Source: Lanius collurio
Lineage: Eukaryota > Chordata > Aves > Passeriformes > Laniidae
Length of the DNA: 64,000 bases
NCBI GenBank assembly: GCA_020086605.1
Contig: JACBWW010000040.1
Location: forward strand, 1,699,185 to 1,763,184
Direction of reading: 5' to 3'
Under the pieces are notes generated by a model. That model was not told the origin of the DNA. It saw only the letters and a program-made list of their open reading frames with translations, and searched no databases. Position numbers and translations under genes: made by a program. Of the stretch, positions 51,401 to 62,100 are shown in pieces. Position 1 is the first letter of the stretch, and every line of letters begins with the position of its first letter.

Positions 51401-53551
51401 CTGCTTACTGCCAAGAAAGAGGTTTGAACTAATTGGCATTAACAGTAACAACAGTACCTTCTCCCCCAACAAGCTTAAGGCTGGAACCAGTCATAGATGT
51501 CACTCTGCTTCTCTTTTAACTTGCTTATGACTAGACCACCCTCCTCTTCATCTGCTTGGCAGACTTCTACACCAGGCTGAATACCAGTGCCACCACCAGT
51601 TGCAAGACCTTTTTTTGTTTGTCAGACCTTCAGCTGAGCGTATTCTTTATTCCTCAGCAGCTGGAAAAGAAGCAGAGGAGAGCAACAGTGACTTCTTGAA
51701 ACTTGAATTTGTTCAGTTTTGCTGGTAGGTTTGAAAGCCTGACCATGGTTTGCTGTGCTGATTAAGGGTCAGAGGAGAGGACAGGAGTTTACAGCCCTTT
51801 AAGACAGGATGGCTTTAAATATAGCCACACTAAATAAACACATTTTTAGGAGACAGCCCCCTTAATTCCTGTAGTCATGCACCCTGTTTGAGCTGCGCTA
51901 AGCAGCTCTACAGGTGAAGATGAATATGTGCCTTCTAACCCTCTACAGACTTGCTCTGTAGCCCATTCCAGCCAGTGCTTAAATACCTCTTTCCCCTGAA
52001 AATATGCCTCAGAACTGCAAAGAAAGTACAAGGAAAAAGGGGATTGAGTTGTTTAACTGAAACTTCAGTTTATATATGATTGCTAATCCATGTGTTAGAA
52101 TATTTTATTTTTCTACCCCAGTTAATTTTTTCTTTCTCAAAATATTAAATACCATTGGGGTTTAAAATATGGTTTTTTATTTTAAAGCCTTAAACAAGCT
52201 ACATAAACCCTGCTGTGCATATCTGGAATGCTCCATCTGAAGGCCTCTCCCCGAAGAACAGAGACTTGCCTCAAGCAAAGAGTGGGATATTTGTTTTAAA
52301 AGGACTTGTGGCATCCTGCTACTGCTTTACTTCTGTAACACCTTTTAGATTCTAGCTGGGTACAAAGGCTAATCCATTGCAAAGTCCATAAAGTTTTAAT
52401 ATTAGGATCTATTAATCCTTTCAAATTGTTACTACAAAATATATACTAGGTAAAATGGTTTTTGATAATAGACCTATAGAAAGCAAAATGTTAACAAATA
52501 TGAAGTGGTTCAAGAGCAGTTACTAGAAAGAATCCCTTTGCACTCACTCTCAGCACATGGAAGTTTGCAAAATTCCTCAAACAGGCAACTTCTGAAGATT
52601 TCGTGTTGGTCCAACATGATAGAGAAGTCTTATTTTTCCTTTATTAAAAAAATAGTGGTAAATTACTCAAGTGAAAATTACTCCACACAAAATTGTGAAA
52701 GCTTCAAGAATCAGTGATCCCGAATTCTTCTATTGAGCAAATTGATGGAGATCTCAACATCAAAAATAAATTACGTTTAGAGTAAATTAAAAGCAACAGG
52801 GTGAGCTCATTGAAAACTTATTAAAAACAAAAGCAGAGCTCAGACTGTTTGTTTTTGTTTGGTCATTTGGTTGGTTTTTTTTTTTTTTAAAGCCACAAAA
52901 CTAAATTTAAGTTCTTATGTCAATATTTATTTTCTCAAATGTCCAAGCCATCTCAGTTTTTGCCACACCTCTTATAGTACAGCTGCCATTCTGCAGGCAC
53001 CCATGACAAGTCTGCAATTCCTTGGATCTCTTATTAGGATGGAGGTTGCAGTGGGGAGAAAAGAAATTGTGTTAATTTTTCTCACTTCAAAACGATGCTT
53101 TGAGGAGATTCAGTCAGGTTGGAACGGCTGGATCATGGATGATCACGCCTGCCAACCCCAGGTGGCCTCACTAAGGACACTGGCATGGGACCCAGTGTGG
53201 AGGGGGGATAAAAGGGAGGAGAATCAAGGGATTTTCTCAGGGATCTGAACAAAAGGAGTGTTCATCTCCTGTGACTGACAGCTGAGACACTGGAGGTCGA
53301 AAGCAGTTTGTTTCCCCACACAGCTTTAACGAGGGGATGCTTTGACAGTGCTGTCCCTTGACCCTTCTATTAGTGGAAAGCTCCTTAAGACTTTCATATT
53401 CTCCAAGGTCTCCCTTTTTCTCAACAGGGACTGAAACCACATACCACACCACAAACATGTGCTATTTCAGGCACTGAGATAGAGTTTTACAATTCCAGGC
53501 TGTGATCAATTACTGACTATTTGAGATTTATAACAAGTGCTTTTTCCACAG
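42441..53551. other. Non-coding stretch, no gene recognised
   Basis: Long unique AT-rich region. It contains A-runs near 42819-42830 and 48781-48789, one ambiguous base at 46217, a 12-bp palindrome 'acacatatgtgt' at 48995-49006 in a TA/CA-rich patch, and a T12 run near 52877-52888. Frames such as 48802-49176 and 52859-53248 have no recognisable domain. No repeat family, RNA gene or named exon identified. Confidence 0.5.
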
Positions 53552-53754
53552 AATGGAAATCTGATGGTGACTTCAACTAGCAGCTCCAGTAAAGCTGAAC
53601 AACTGCTGTTTGAGGAAGATGCCCCAAATGGACCCATATTTCAAGATTTAGCAAACTCAGAACTGGCAACTTTTGTGCCACATTTAAGCCTACAATCTCT
53701 GTTAAATATTGAATCAAATACAATGGACTCATGTACAAAAACATTTACATATAG
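53552..53754 (+). other. Splice-flanked open segment (possible unrecognised exon)
   Basis: A strong acceptor ('gtgctttttccacag', ending at 53551) and a plausible donor (TAG|GTAGGA, GT at 53755) bound 203 bases. One plus-strand frame is open throughout. If coding, it gives about 67 residues: a Ser-run with Lys-Ala-Glu-Gln near the start, an acidic Phe-Glu-Glu-Asp segment, and a Leu-rich amphipathic-looking stretch. I do not recognise the family. A non-coding exon or chance are both possible, and no neighbouring exon was identified. Confidence 0.22.
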
Positions 53755-54752
53755 GTAGGATGTGAAATTAGTTACTGTGCAGATTCCCTTCTATAGCTGC
53801 ACATATGTAAATGTTTATTGTACCTCTCCTTTTCAGTTTATTGTTGTCATTGGGGAAATAAACTAAGCCAATGATATTCTGGAAGAGTACTCCTAGATCA
53901 ATCACCAACTAGTGCCTTTCAATTAGAAGGGTGGTTGTGTCCATGGTCAAGAGAACATAGGATACATGTACTCACAACAGATCCCTCCACCAGCCTGCAC
54001 GTGTAATGAGGTTCCTAAATTTGGCACAACAGCAAGGTGCCTGAAGGTGGATGGGGTGGACACAGACCTGGAATACCCAGAAAGGGCACTATAATGATGT
54101 AGAACCTACAGTGTCTTTACACAATACTCGCAGGGACTTAATGTAAAATTAAAATCTAATTTACTTCAGGTCCGTGCAAAGGATGAAGTATCTAAAACTG
54201 CACTGTGCAACTCCACATCCCATGGAAGTTCTGCAGCTGGCTTAAAATAATGTCTACAGAACCAGAAGTGGTATAACTTTATATCACTGTGCTAGAAATA
54301 TCACACTAGATAGCTGGGATAAGACACAGACCCAACGTGAATTTTCTTTTTCTGAAGGCGTATGCAGAGTTTTGCACTGAACTGTGAAGGTGACACCATC
54401 TCAGTGGGAGCTTCCTGCTCTGACAGCATGAGGATGTGACCATGGCCTTGGCAAGGCCTTTCTTTAGTCACCTAAGTCATGTCTTAATACAGCAAGTGAT
54501 GAGAGCTGCATGGGGCAAATACAAACTATACCAAGCCAGATTCAGAAACTGGGATTACAATCCACCTAAGTAGGTAGGAACAGGAAGGAGGTGTTATTTC
54601 TCATTTAGAACAAGTTCTGTGTCACTCCTCCTGTAGGAAAAACCAAAAAGCCTACGGCTTTTCCAGCCAGAAGAGGTAGGTCTGCACTCCAGAGCAGCTC
54701 AGCACCATTTTTGCTTCAGAACGATGTTTCAGCAAGAGTGTGGGTAAAACAC
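53755..54752. other. Non-coding stretch, no gene recognised
   Basis: Unique AT-rich sequence with no open frame, repeat family or RNA motif that I can support. Confidence 0.5.
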
Positions 54753-54882
54753 TCCCTGTTTCCATTGCATGGGTAAACATGGGTCCAAAAGAGAGGCCCA
54801 CAGCCACATGGGAATTCTGTCCTGAAGCTGGAATTGAACTCAAATCTCTCAACTTCCTGCCCTGTGTTTTTCCTACCCAGCC
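54753..54882 (-). mobile_element. MIR-like tRNA-derived SINE remnant
   Basis: On the minus strand a degenerate pol III B-box ('gagttcaattcc', plus coordinates 54830-54841) is followed by a MIR-like core. That core reads 'cagcttcaggacag', 'ccatgtggctgtgggc', a 'cctctctttt' pyrimidine block and 'cccatgcaatggaaac'. The order matches MIR ('gttcaaatcccagctctgcc', 'tgtgtgaccttgggc', 'aacctctctgtgcc', 'cccatctgtaaaatg'). It is old and diverged, consistent with ancient amniote MIR copies kept at low number in birds. Confidence 0.5.
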
Positions 54883-54962
54883 TAACTTCTCATCAGCCCT
54901 AGGATACCTTAATGGTTAAACAAGCTATCTGCGTGCCCTTGAGAATTGCAGTCACTCTCAGG

Positions 54963-54987
54963 AATATATATATACATACACACACGT
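54963..54987 (+). repeat. TA/CA compound microsatellite
   Basis: An ATATAT run grades into ACATACACACAC. Simple sequence adjacent to the MIR-like SINE. Confidence 0.8.
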
Positions 54988-56752
54988 ACAATATAGATTT
55001 CCTTCTTGCCCCCTCCTCATCTTTTTAAAGCCTTGCAAAGAATTTTTAAGAGAATGCTCTGCAAAAGTCCAAGTGAATTGCCTTGTTTCTCCGACGTACA
55101 TCTGTAACCCATCTTGCTGGTTCTGAGCACAAACAATTTTGTGCACAAAGACACTGAAATTTCCTTTTTCCGTGACTGCCTTGGTTTTATACACCTCCAT
55201 TGCTCTCTCTCAGTAGTTCTAGCACCAAACCAGTCACATTGCAAGTAGAGCAATACAGATGTATTGGCGAGCCATGCAGATGCGCTCCCAGTGTTTGGGG
55301 TAGGACTCGAAGTCATGCACAGCTGGTTTTCTTGGCTAACTTTCACCCTTTTGGAGTTTTCTGTGCTTGTAATGCTCTTCAGGATGTGTAAGTAATGGAC
55401 TGTGTAAACACAAAGCATTTCTGCAAGAACAGATCTGGATGTCCTCAATTACAATGCTTCCATCCATGCATTTCCTTGAAACCAACATATTGTTTTTCAC
55501 AGGTATTTCCAAATCTGGTCCATAACTGGGAATGAGGAATAGAGCCAGTAAAATTTTTCAGCTGGACAAATTTCCCATAAAAAGGCAAGGCTTCATTGAA
55601 AATGAAATTTTTCATAGGACCCTAGAGTTACATTTATCAGAGTTGAAGGCCCAGAATTTTCTATTAACTTCACAAACACTCACTCCAGTGTGATTCTATC
55701 CAGGTTTTTTTTTTTTTAAATATTGCAAACACAGTGTGGACATTCATAGGAAGAATTAAATCCGTAAGAAAAGTCTATACTTTCAATCACATTAAGAATG
55801 CAAGAATTTCCTTTTATTCCCTACCTTATTACTTCAAATTTTTCTAACCCAGTACATTTAAAGACTGCACTCAGAATGTTTAAATGAGGTTCATTATTAT
55901 CAAAGCTTTTTCACTAATGAAGCATATGGGAGTTCTGAAGGGGCTGAGATCTTTGCAACTGAAAGAATAACTTTCTGATCCATCTGATCCCACAGTACCT
56001 CCCAGTGCTGTGGAAAGGCCTGGACTGCACTACAGGATGGGGTGTGGAACATCTGTCCCACCTCTCTGACCTGCAGAGGCACCCAAACAAGTAAGAGATG
56101 GAGTATTTGATAGCAGTTGTCCCACTGAGCTTTTCAGTTCAGTGCAGTATGACATTATTCTGTAATTGCATGATTTTACCTGCCCAGAGAAAGTGGATTT
56201 TTCAATTTTTTTTTCTCCTACATCAATGGAAGTCAAGGATGTCCAGGTACTCCAACATCATTCTCATTCTTCATTTCTTCTTTCCCAATTTCCTAAGGTT
56301 TAGCAGTTGGTTTGCAGGTGGATGGCTTGTCCAGCTTTCATCCTGTACAGTATGTAACAACCAGAGTCAGGGTTTTTCCACCTTTTTTCCCCTCTTTGAT
56401 TTTTCATGGATGGTATTTGCCAAGGTTGATTCATAGAACGAAGTCCTGGTGCGTCCACCCGTCAGCGTCTGTCCCAAAGCAGCCAAGCCTTCCCTGGGTG
56501 CATTCCCATCCCTCATCAGGCTCCACACAAATGTGCACCATTTTACTGCTTGGCTTATTAGTTCTAAAATCTCCAGATTCTTTACCTCATTCTGGCAGTG
56601 AAAAGCTGGGAGGAGGGCTTTTAACTGAACATATATTACAGAAACACTACATTCAAGTCTCCTTTATAACAGAATGGAGAACTGACCCTAAATTTTTCAG
56701 AGCTGTAATGAATAAAAGGTTCGTTGCATGACTCAATGTGCTCTTGCTGTTT

Positions 56753-56761
56753 GGGGGGGGG
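56753..56761 (+). repeat. Poly-G run (9 G)
   Basis: Nine consecutive G's in AT-rich surroundings. The length may be unreliable in assembly. Confidence 0.9.
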
Positions 56762-57934
56762 TGCTTTATCTTTATTACACATGTTATAATCTTTTAAGTT
56801 TAGAGCATACACTCCACACCAAGATCTAATCTGCCTTGCTTTCTTTGCTTAACTTTTTTATACTGAGATGAATACTATGTATGCATAATTCTCTTATTTT
56901 TTAATTAATATTTTCCTTGCTACTAGAACAGCTGGGCAAACTGATCATTCTCATTCTTCTAAAAACCGTTCTTTTAATAATATTTCTGTTTAATAGTATG
57001 ATCTCAGACTAGAGTTTATTGCTGCTTTTTTTCCTTTCCTTTACAGGATTTCTTTTAAACCTGCTATTTTAAGTACATGTAAATAGTTTTTCTTCATCTC
57101 AGTTTGATATTTGCTAATCCTGAGTGAGTAAGAACCATACACTGGTTCAGATATGTCAGTGCACAGAAGTATTAACAAATACACCTCTTCACATTCAGCA
57201 TCTTATACTGGTTTCCAGTTTACTCTAAAAGGTTTAACACCAGGTAATTGAAAGTTCCTAAGGCCAAAAAGGCCAGACATAATTATTAGCAGGTCCTCAG
57301 GAGACTACTAGGAATTATGAGTTAATGTCTTTCATGTGTCTGGAATTCTGGAGAGGATTCCCTGTGTTAAGATGAAGCTGGGCCCTTACTAAAGAAGCCT
57401 CACAAATGGATGAGGTGTCTTGGGTTTCACAGTTGCATTCAAACCACGTGCTCCCTAAGCTGAATACTACTGACCTCTTGCCTCTTCTGTCCTATCTGCC
57501 ATCCTTCAATTTGTAGGCAGGTTCCCACACAGTGTGTATTATCCAATATCCTTGCTGCTTGCTCAGCTGGAATCCACACAGGTTCCTAGCTGGGATTCCT
57601 TTCCTGATGCCAGGTTTTAAGCCCTGAAAAGAACAAGGTGAAAGGCTCAATGCCTGTTCTGAGCTGGCCACAGTTCCTGTCAGAGCCACTGCACAGGCTC
57701 TGCAAAGGTACTTTTGACACATCTCTCTGTGGGCTTTGATGGAGCCACTGATGGATCTGGCCTCCCTGTAAGCTGCACTCACAGGAAGAACCAACCTAGA
57801 AGTGGTCAAATGTAAGATAACCAATGGCTGATGCAAGCTTCTTCCCACATCTAATCACCTTTTCCTTCATAAGCCTGGAAACTGGAAAGCAGCCACTTTG
57901 GGTGTTTCAGAGGCCCTCCTCAGATTAAAGATGT

Positions 57935-58050
57935 CATTGCACAAGGTACCATACAGAACCATATAAAAATATGGACCTTATTCAGTCTAAATTACTTTTG
58001 GGGGTTAGGATAACTTTAATTTAAGAAAGAACAACATTGCACAAGGTACC
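57935..58050 (+). repeat. 16-bp direct repeats spaced exactly 100 bp
   Basis: 'cattgcacaaggtacc' at 57935-57950 is repeated perfectly at 58035-58050. The 84 bases between contain a short hairpin ('ccatat'/'atatgg' at 57959-57974) and end with an A/G-rich stretch at 58022-58034. This could be a target duplication around a small insertion, or a segmental slippage event. Confidence 0.85.
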
Positions 58051-58559
58051 TGTGAGCAGGGTCATGGATCTGCATTCGTTTCCACGTGATTTTTTGGCAA
58101 AACTGAGTTTGGAAGTAGCATTCAGCTGATCAGTCTGTGCTGACTAAACTGCTACCCTTCCTAGTCAGTAGGAAAAATTATGCAGCTGTTTTAAGGGCAG
58201 CTACATAAATTCAGCTAAATCATAGAAAAAGCTTTTTATTCATTATAATATGGCCTGGGGCAAAATAAAGCTGAAGTTATTAAACTGTAACTAAAAGCTG
58301 GCCACAGTAAAATATATTGAAGTCAAGATTAAAAGCACATACAGAGTATGAACTCCTAGTGTGGAGGGTGGAGGTTAAGAGAGGAAAAAGCCTAATTCCT
58401 TGGTGAAAAACTGAATTTCCTGAAATCTCTTTTCCTGTATCCAAAGTGGATTCTGGGAATTGAGAACTGATATTGAATGTCTGCATCATTCAAAAGAAAA
58501 AGGTATCAATCCAGTAATTTTCACTCATAAAAACAATTGTAAGAGCATGTTCTTTCCAC
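58051..58559. other. Non-coding stretch, no gene recognised
   Basis: Unique AT-rich sequence. The 69-codon minus frame at 58280-58489 has no recognisable motif. Confidence 0.5.
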
Positions 58560-59180
58560 AGTGACCTGGATAACTTTTTTAAGAGCTTCAGACAGCGTCC
58601 TATGTCAAACAGTAGTTTTTGCATGGCAGGGTTGAACTGTTTTGAAAACGCAACAGTTGGCCAGGATAAACCTTTATCTTCATTTACCCATTGTTGCTCG
58701 TATTTTTGTAGCCTTCTGGTAGCAAGAGGTCACATTTCCATGAAGATAAATTCCTTATTAGACCCAACTGTGGTCTGAGGTCATTGCATATCTGTGCCAG
58801 GACAGACTCAGAAGTGATGGTGAATAGGAAGTTTTTGTGTTGTATTGTCCTGGCTTACGGCAGCTGGAGCCAGACAGTGTTAGGACCAATATCAGCATGG
58901 GCTAAAGCAGGCATATCTTTCTATTTGCTCATCACACAACAATGAGTAAATAAACACTGTCCTCCATCCAGACTGAGCTGTCAGCCCAATTAGGCAGGAG
59001 AATGTCCCAACACCCCGTGTTTCCTATACCTTCACCTCCAGTTTGCACCACTCGCACGCCCGGGGTGATTTCAGAGCGACGTGGCTGTATTTAAACACAG
59101 CCTCGCTGCTGGCAGGGGTCAGCTCTGCTGTGTCAACACTAATCCTTCCTGTCTGCTATCAGCTAGTTTGACATTTGATG
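58560..59180. promoter_or_regulatory. Candidate conserved regulatory block with CpG patch
   Basis: Repeat-free sequence in which 59026-59105 holds seven CpGs in 80 bases (for example 'ctcgcacgcccgggg' at 59051), followed by a TATA-like 'gtatttaaacac' at 59087. Upstream are isolated CpGs ('gacagcgtcc' 58591, 'gaaaacgcaac' 58643, 'ctcgta' 58697) and 'cccaattagg' at 58985. It could be an enhancer or a minor promoter. Inference from composition only. Confidence 0.3.
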
Positions 59181-62100
59181 TGTGTCAAGTTTCTATGGCC
59201 ACTGGAAGCCAAATATCACAGCTCTGAGATAACACTTTGCCCCACTTTCCTCCAATCGCTGAATAACTTCACCTTTTCTCTCCTCAAACTGAGTCAAGGG
59301 GGTCACAAGTTACTAAGACAACCTTGCATTTGCCTGAGAAATTATACTAGAACACCATTTCCTATCCTTCAGTTGCAGTCACAAAATAATTAAACAGAAT
59401 GTCCTCGAGTACAAGTATTTTAAGCCTGACATTTTGAGCATCTCATTGAAATGAGCCCTTTCCTTTTCCAGTAGGATAAATGGAGCAGGTCTAACATTGA
59501 TTTTTACAAACTTCTTAAAAATTGACACAAAAAAAAGCCAGCCATCCAAAGTACAGAATATCTCAGTGCTCACGTCAGACTTGTTCTAAACGAAGCCAAA
59601 GGCTTCTCTCACCCCCTCCAACTCCACCAAGGAGTTTGTTATGACTCTGTGATAAGGATCAGTATCTACTGAGAGATAAGGCAGGACCACCACCAAACTG
59701 GGCCTTCAAAGCAGGCTGAACTGCACTATACCCCAGTGTGAAAGGATATGGCTGTCATGAAGGTGCCAGCCCTTGTCAGAAGGCTGTTCCTCCTATTTTT
59801 GCACCAGAGGAGCCTTTCCCATGAGCCCCACGAGCCATGGGCTGTTAAGTGTGGGCTGAACAACACACAGAGCACGCCTGGTGATCAGCTGTGTCACCCA
59901 CACGGGCTCAAACACAGACTGACCCACCTGGAGGGTTCTGAACTGCAGCATCTCCACACACACAGTGTCCAAATCAAGGCAATTTCTCATGCCTGGGAAT
60001 ATTTTATTCTTCAGGTGCACAGACACAAGTAAATATGGGCAAAACTTGCCCAAAAAACAGCGTCCAAACACATTTTCTGACTCGGCAGCACAGGGACTCT
60101 ACAGATTTGAGTCTGGGTGAGAAAGAGGAGCAAAACACCCACGAAAATTAATTTCTTCACAAAACCAGAAAGAGGTGAGGTAGAAAATATACTTGTCCAG
60201 ATCCCAATAAAATACATCCAGACCAGCCTAACCAGTCACCTAAACAGGAAGAACTGTGCACAGTACAATAACCCTCTCCACAATCAGAATTTTCCTCTCA
60301 AGGAAATGACTTAACAAAATTCCATATTGGTGTTAAAAAGTAAAAATTCTCTCACTTATATTATCAAAGTCACTGAATTTGAAAGTGTATTTAGTCTTAG
60401 CTCCAGATATGAGCAAAACTAACACTACAAAATATATGTGCATGCATATGTGATATAGTCATTATGGAAGTAATTATATACTTTAGATACAATTCAAATT
60501 TAAATATATTTCAGCAGGGATTCAGGATCTTCTTTGGCAAATAGTGCATTAGTGCCAACAGTAAATATTCAGGCTCTTTGTAGAATGGTCTGTCTTTGCA
60601 ACACATATTAATTACCTTCTATTCTGAATGTTTTAGCTCTTTCAAATTTAGGGGATAGATTATGAAATAAGAGTTCCTCCTTTGCACCAGAGTTACTAAA
60701 TCCCTCCAGCCTTTCAAACTCACCAAATCACATAAGATGTCTGTGGCTGAGGCACACTAGGAAAGAAATGTGCCCTCTCCATCTTTAATGACAAAACCTG
60801 ACCTTGATCTCTGGGAAGGATTAAGCTTGGGATAGAGAAATCCAAAAGGCAAACATTTCTTTTAAATTCACAACTGGTAGCAAAATATAAATTGACAGTC
60901 GGAAAAAAAAATAAAAAGGATAAAAAAAGGCTAGATTTAATTAAAAAAAAAGAAGAAGAAAATGCTGAAGTTTAACATAAACATTGGATAAAAAAAAGAT
61001 ATTTAAAGCTACAATAGAAGTTTAAAACCATGCAGCCACAATCCTTATCACTCTTATCAGTGAGAGGTAATTTCATTGCAATCTCACCAGCAGCAGTAGG
61101 TAAGATTATACTAATTCCCAGATATATTTCTGTTTACCTGGCTGTGTTCTTGCACTTACCATGCTCAGCCTTCTAAAGCCCCAGGGAGAGTGCTCAGATG
61201 AGAGGTTAACTTTACTCATCACATCTTTATCACAAGTGAGCCACATAAAACCCAATGTATTGGATTTCAGGTCTTCTAAACCAATAGTTTATAAATTTTA
61301 CTTTATAATCCAGACAATAAACATTCCTATCTAAGATACTGCAAGGTCTTATTTGAGGGCAGGTGAGAAGCTTGATCTTAAAGGAGGGGCTGTAAAGAGA
61401 AAGAACCAGAGGGAGCTTAAAGCCTGTCACAGATCCTTTTTATATCAGAGGAAATTATCTGTGTTGCATTAGGAACAGCAACATGCTTCTCTCACCTTGA
61501 GAGCAAGAAGGGAAAGGAGGCTCTTAAGCAGGAGTTCTCCTATTCTCAATATTACCTACATGAAGCACAACCACCCTTTCCAAAGTACACAGATGTTGGG
61601 ATATTTCACACAAGTCACAGCTTTGCTGACAATGAACATAAACTTTTGGGTGCACTATGAATCAAATCATTTTAAGGCATAAGCTTTCACTGAAGATTTT
61701 TTGTCCACTTGCTCTTCAGCTGATGTCCTTCTTTACAGCTGTTAACACCTAACAGGGAGCACAGTATGATCAGAGTGGCCTTGTCCCTAATGCTGAGGGG
61801 TTTACAAACAAGGCTCCTCGGCCCTTTTACAAGCAATTCAGAATTTCTTGGGGTTTTCCAGCTGCTTTCAGATCACTGGTTGGACTAAGTCACAACACGG
61901 CCTACCCAGCCTCTTTTCCCAGACAGGAACTGGAACACATGGCTTGTGGTTGCGGTGAATTAATAAGGGGGTGAAAAAAAGAAATAAACAGAAGGGACTT
62001 TTCCCATGTGTTTTACAACAGTGCAAATCTGTCCCTCATCCAATTCATCTGCAGCATAGCATTCTCCTGCCAGCCATTCCTGTACTCACTTGCTATATAA

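Larger units (their letters stand above)
54883..57934. other. Non-coding stretch, no gene recognised
   Basis: Includes a TA/CA microsatellite at 54963-54987, a T12 run near 55707-55718, and nine G's at 56753-56761. The 143-codon minus frame at 55017-55448 and the 139-codon plus frame at 56312-56731 have no recognisable domain. Confidence 0.5.

Noticed and set aside
54820..54890. Possible tRNA gene because of a B-box-like motif
   Set aside because: No cloverleaf stems or A-box fit; the flanking order matches a MIR-like SINE better.
55017..55448. Minus frame of 143 codons, considered as a retrocopy
   Set aside because: No recognisable parent protein, no poly-A tail and no flanking duplication seen.
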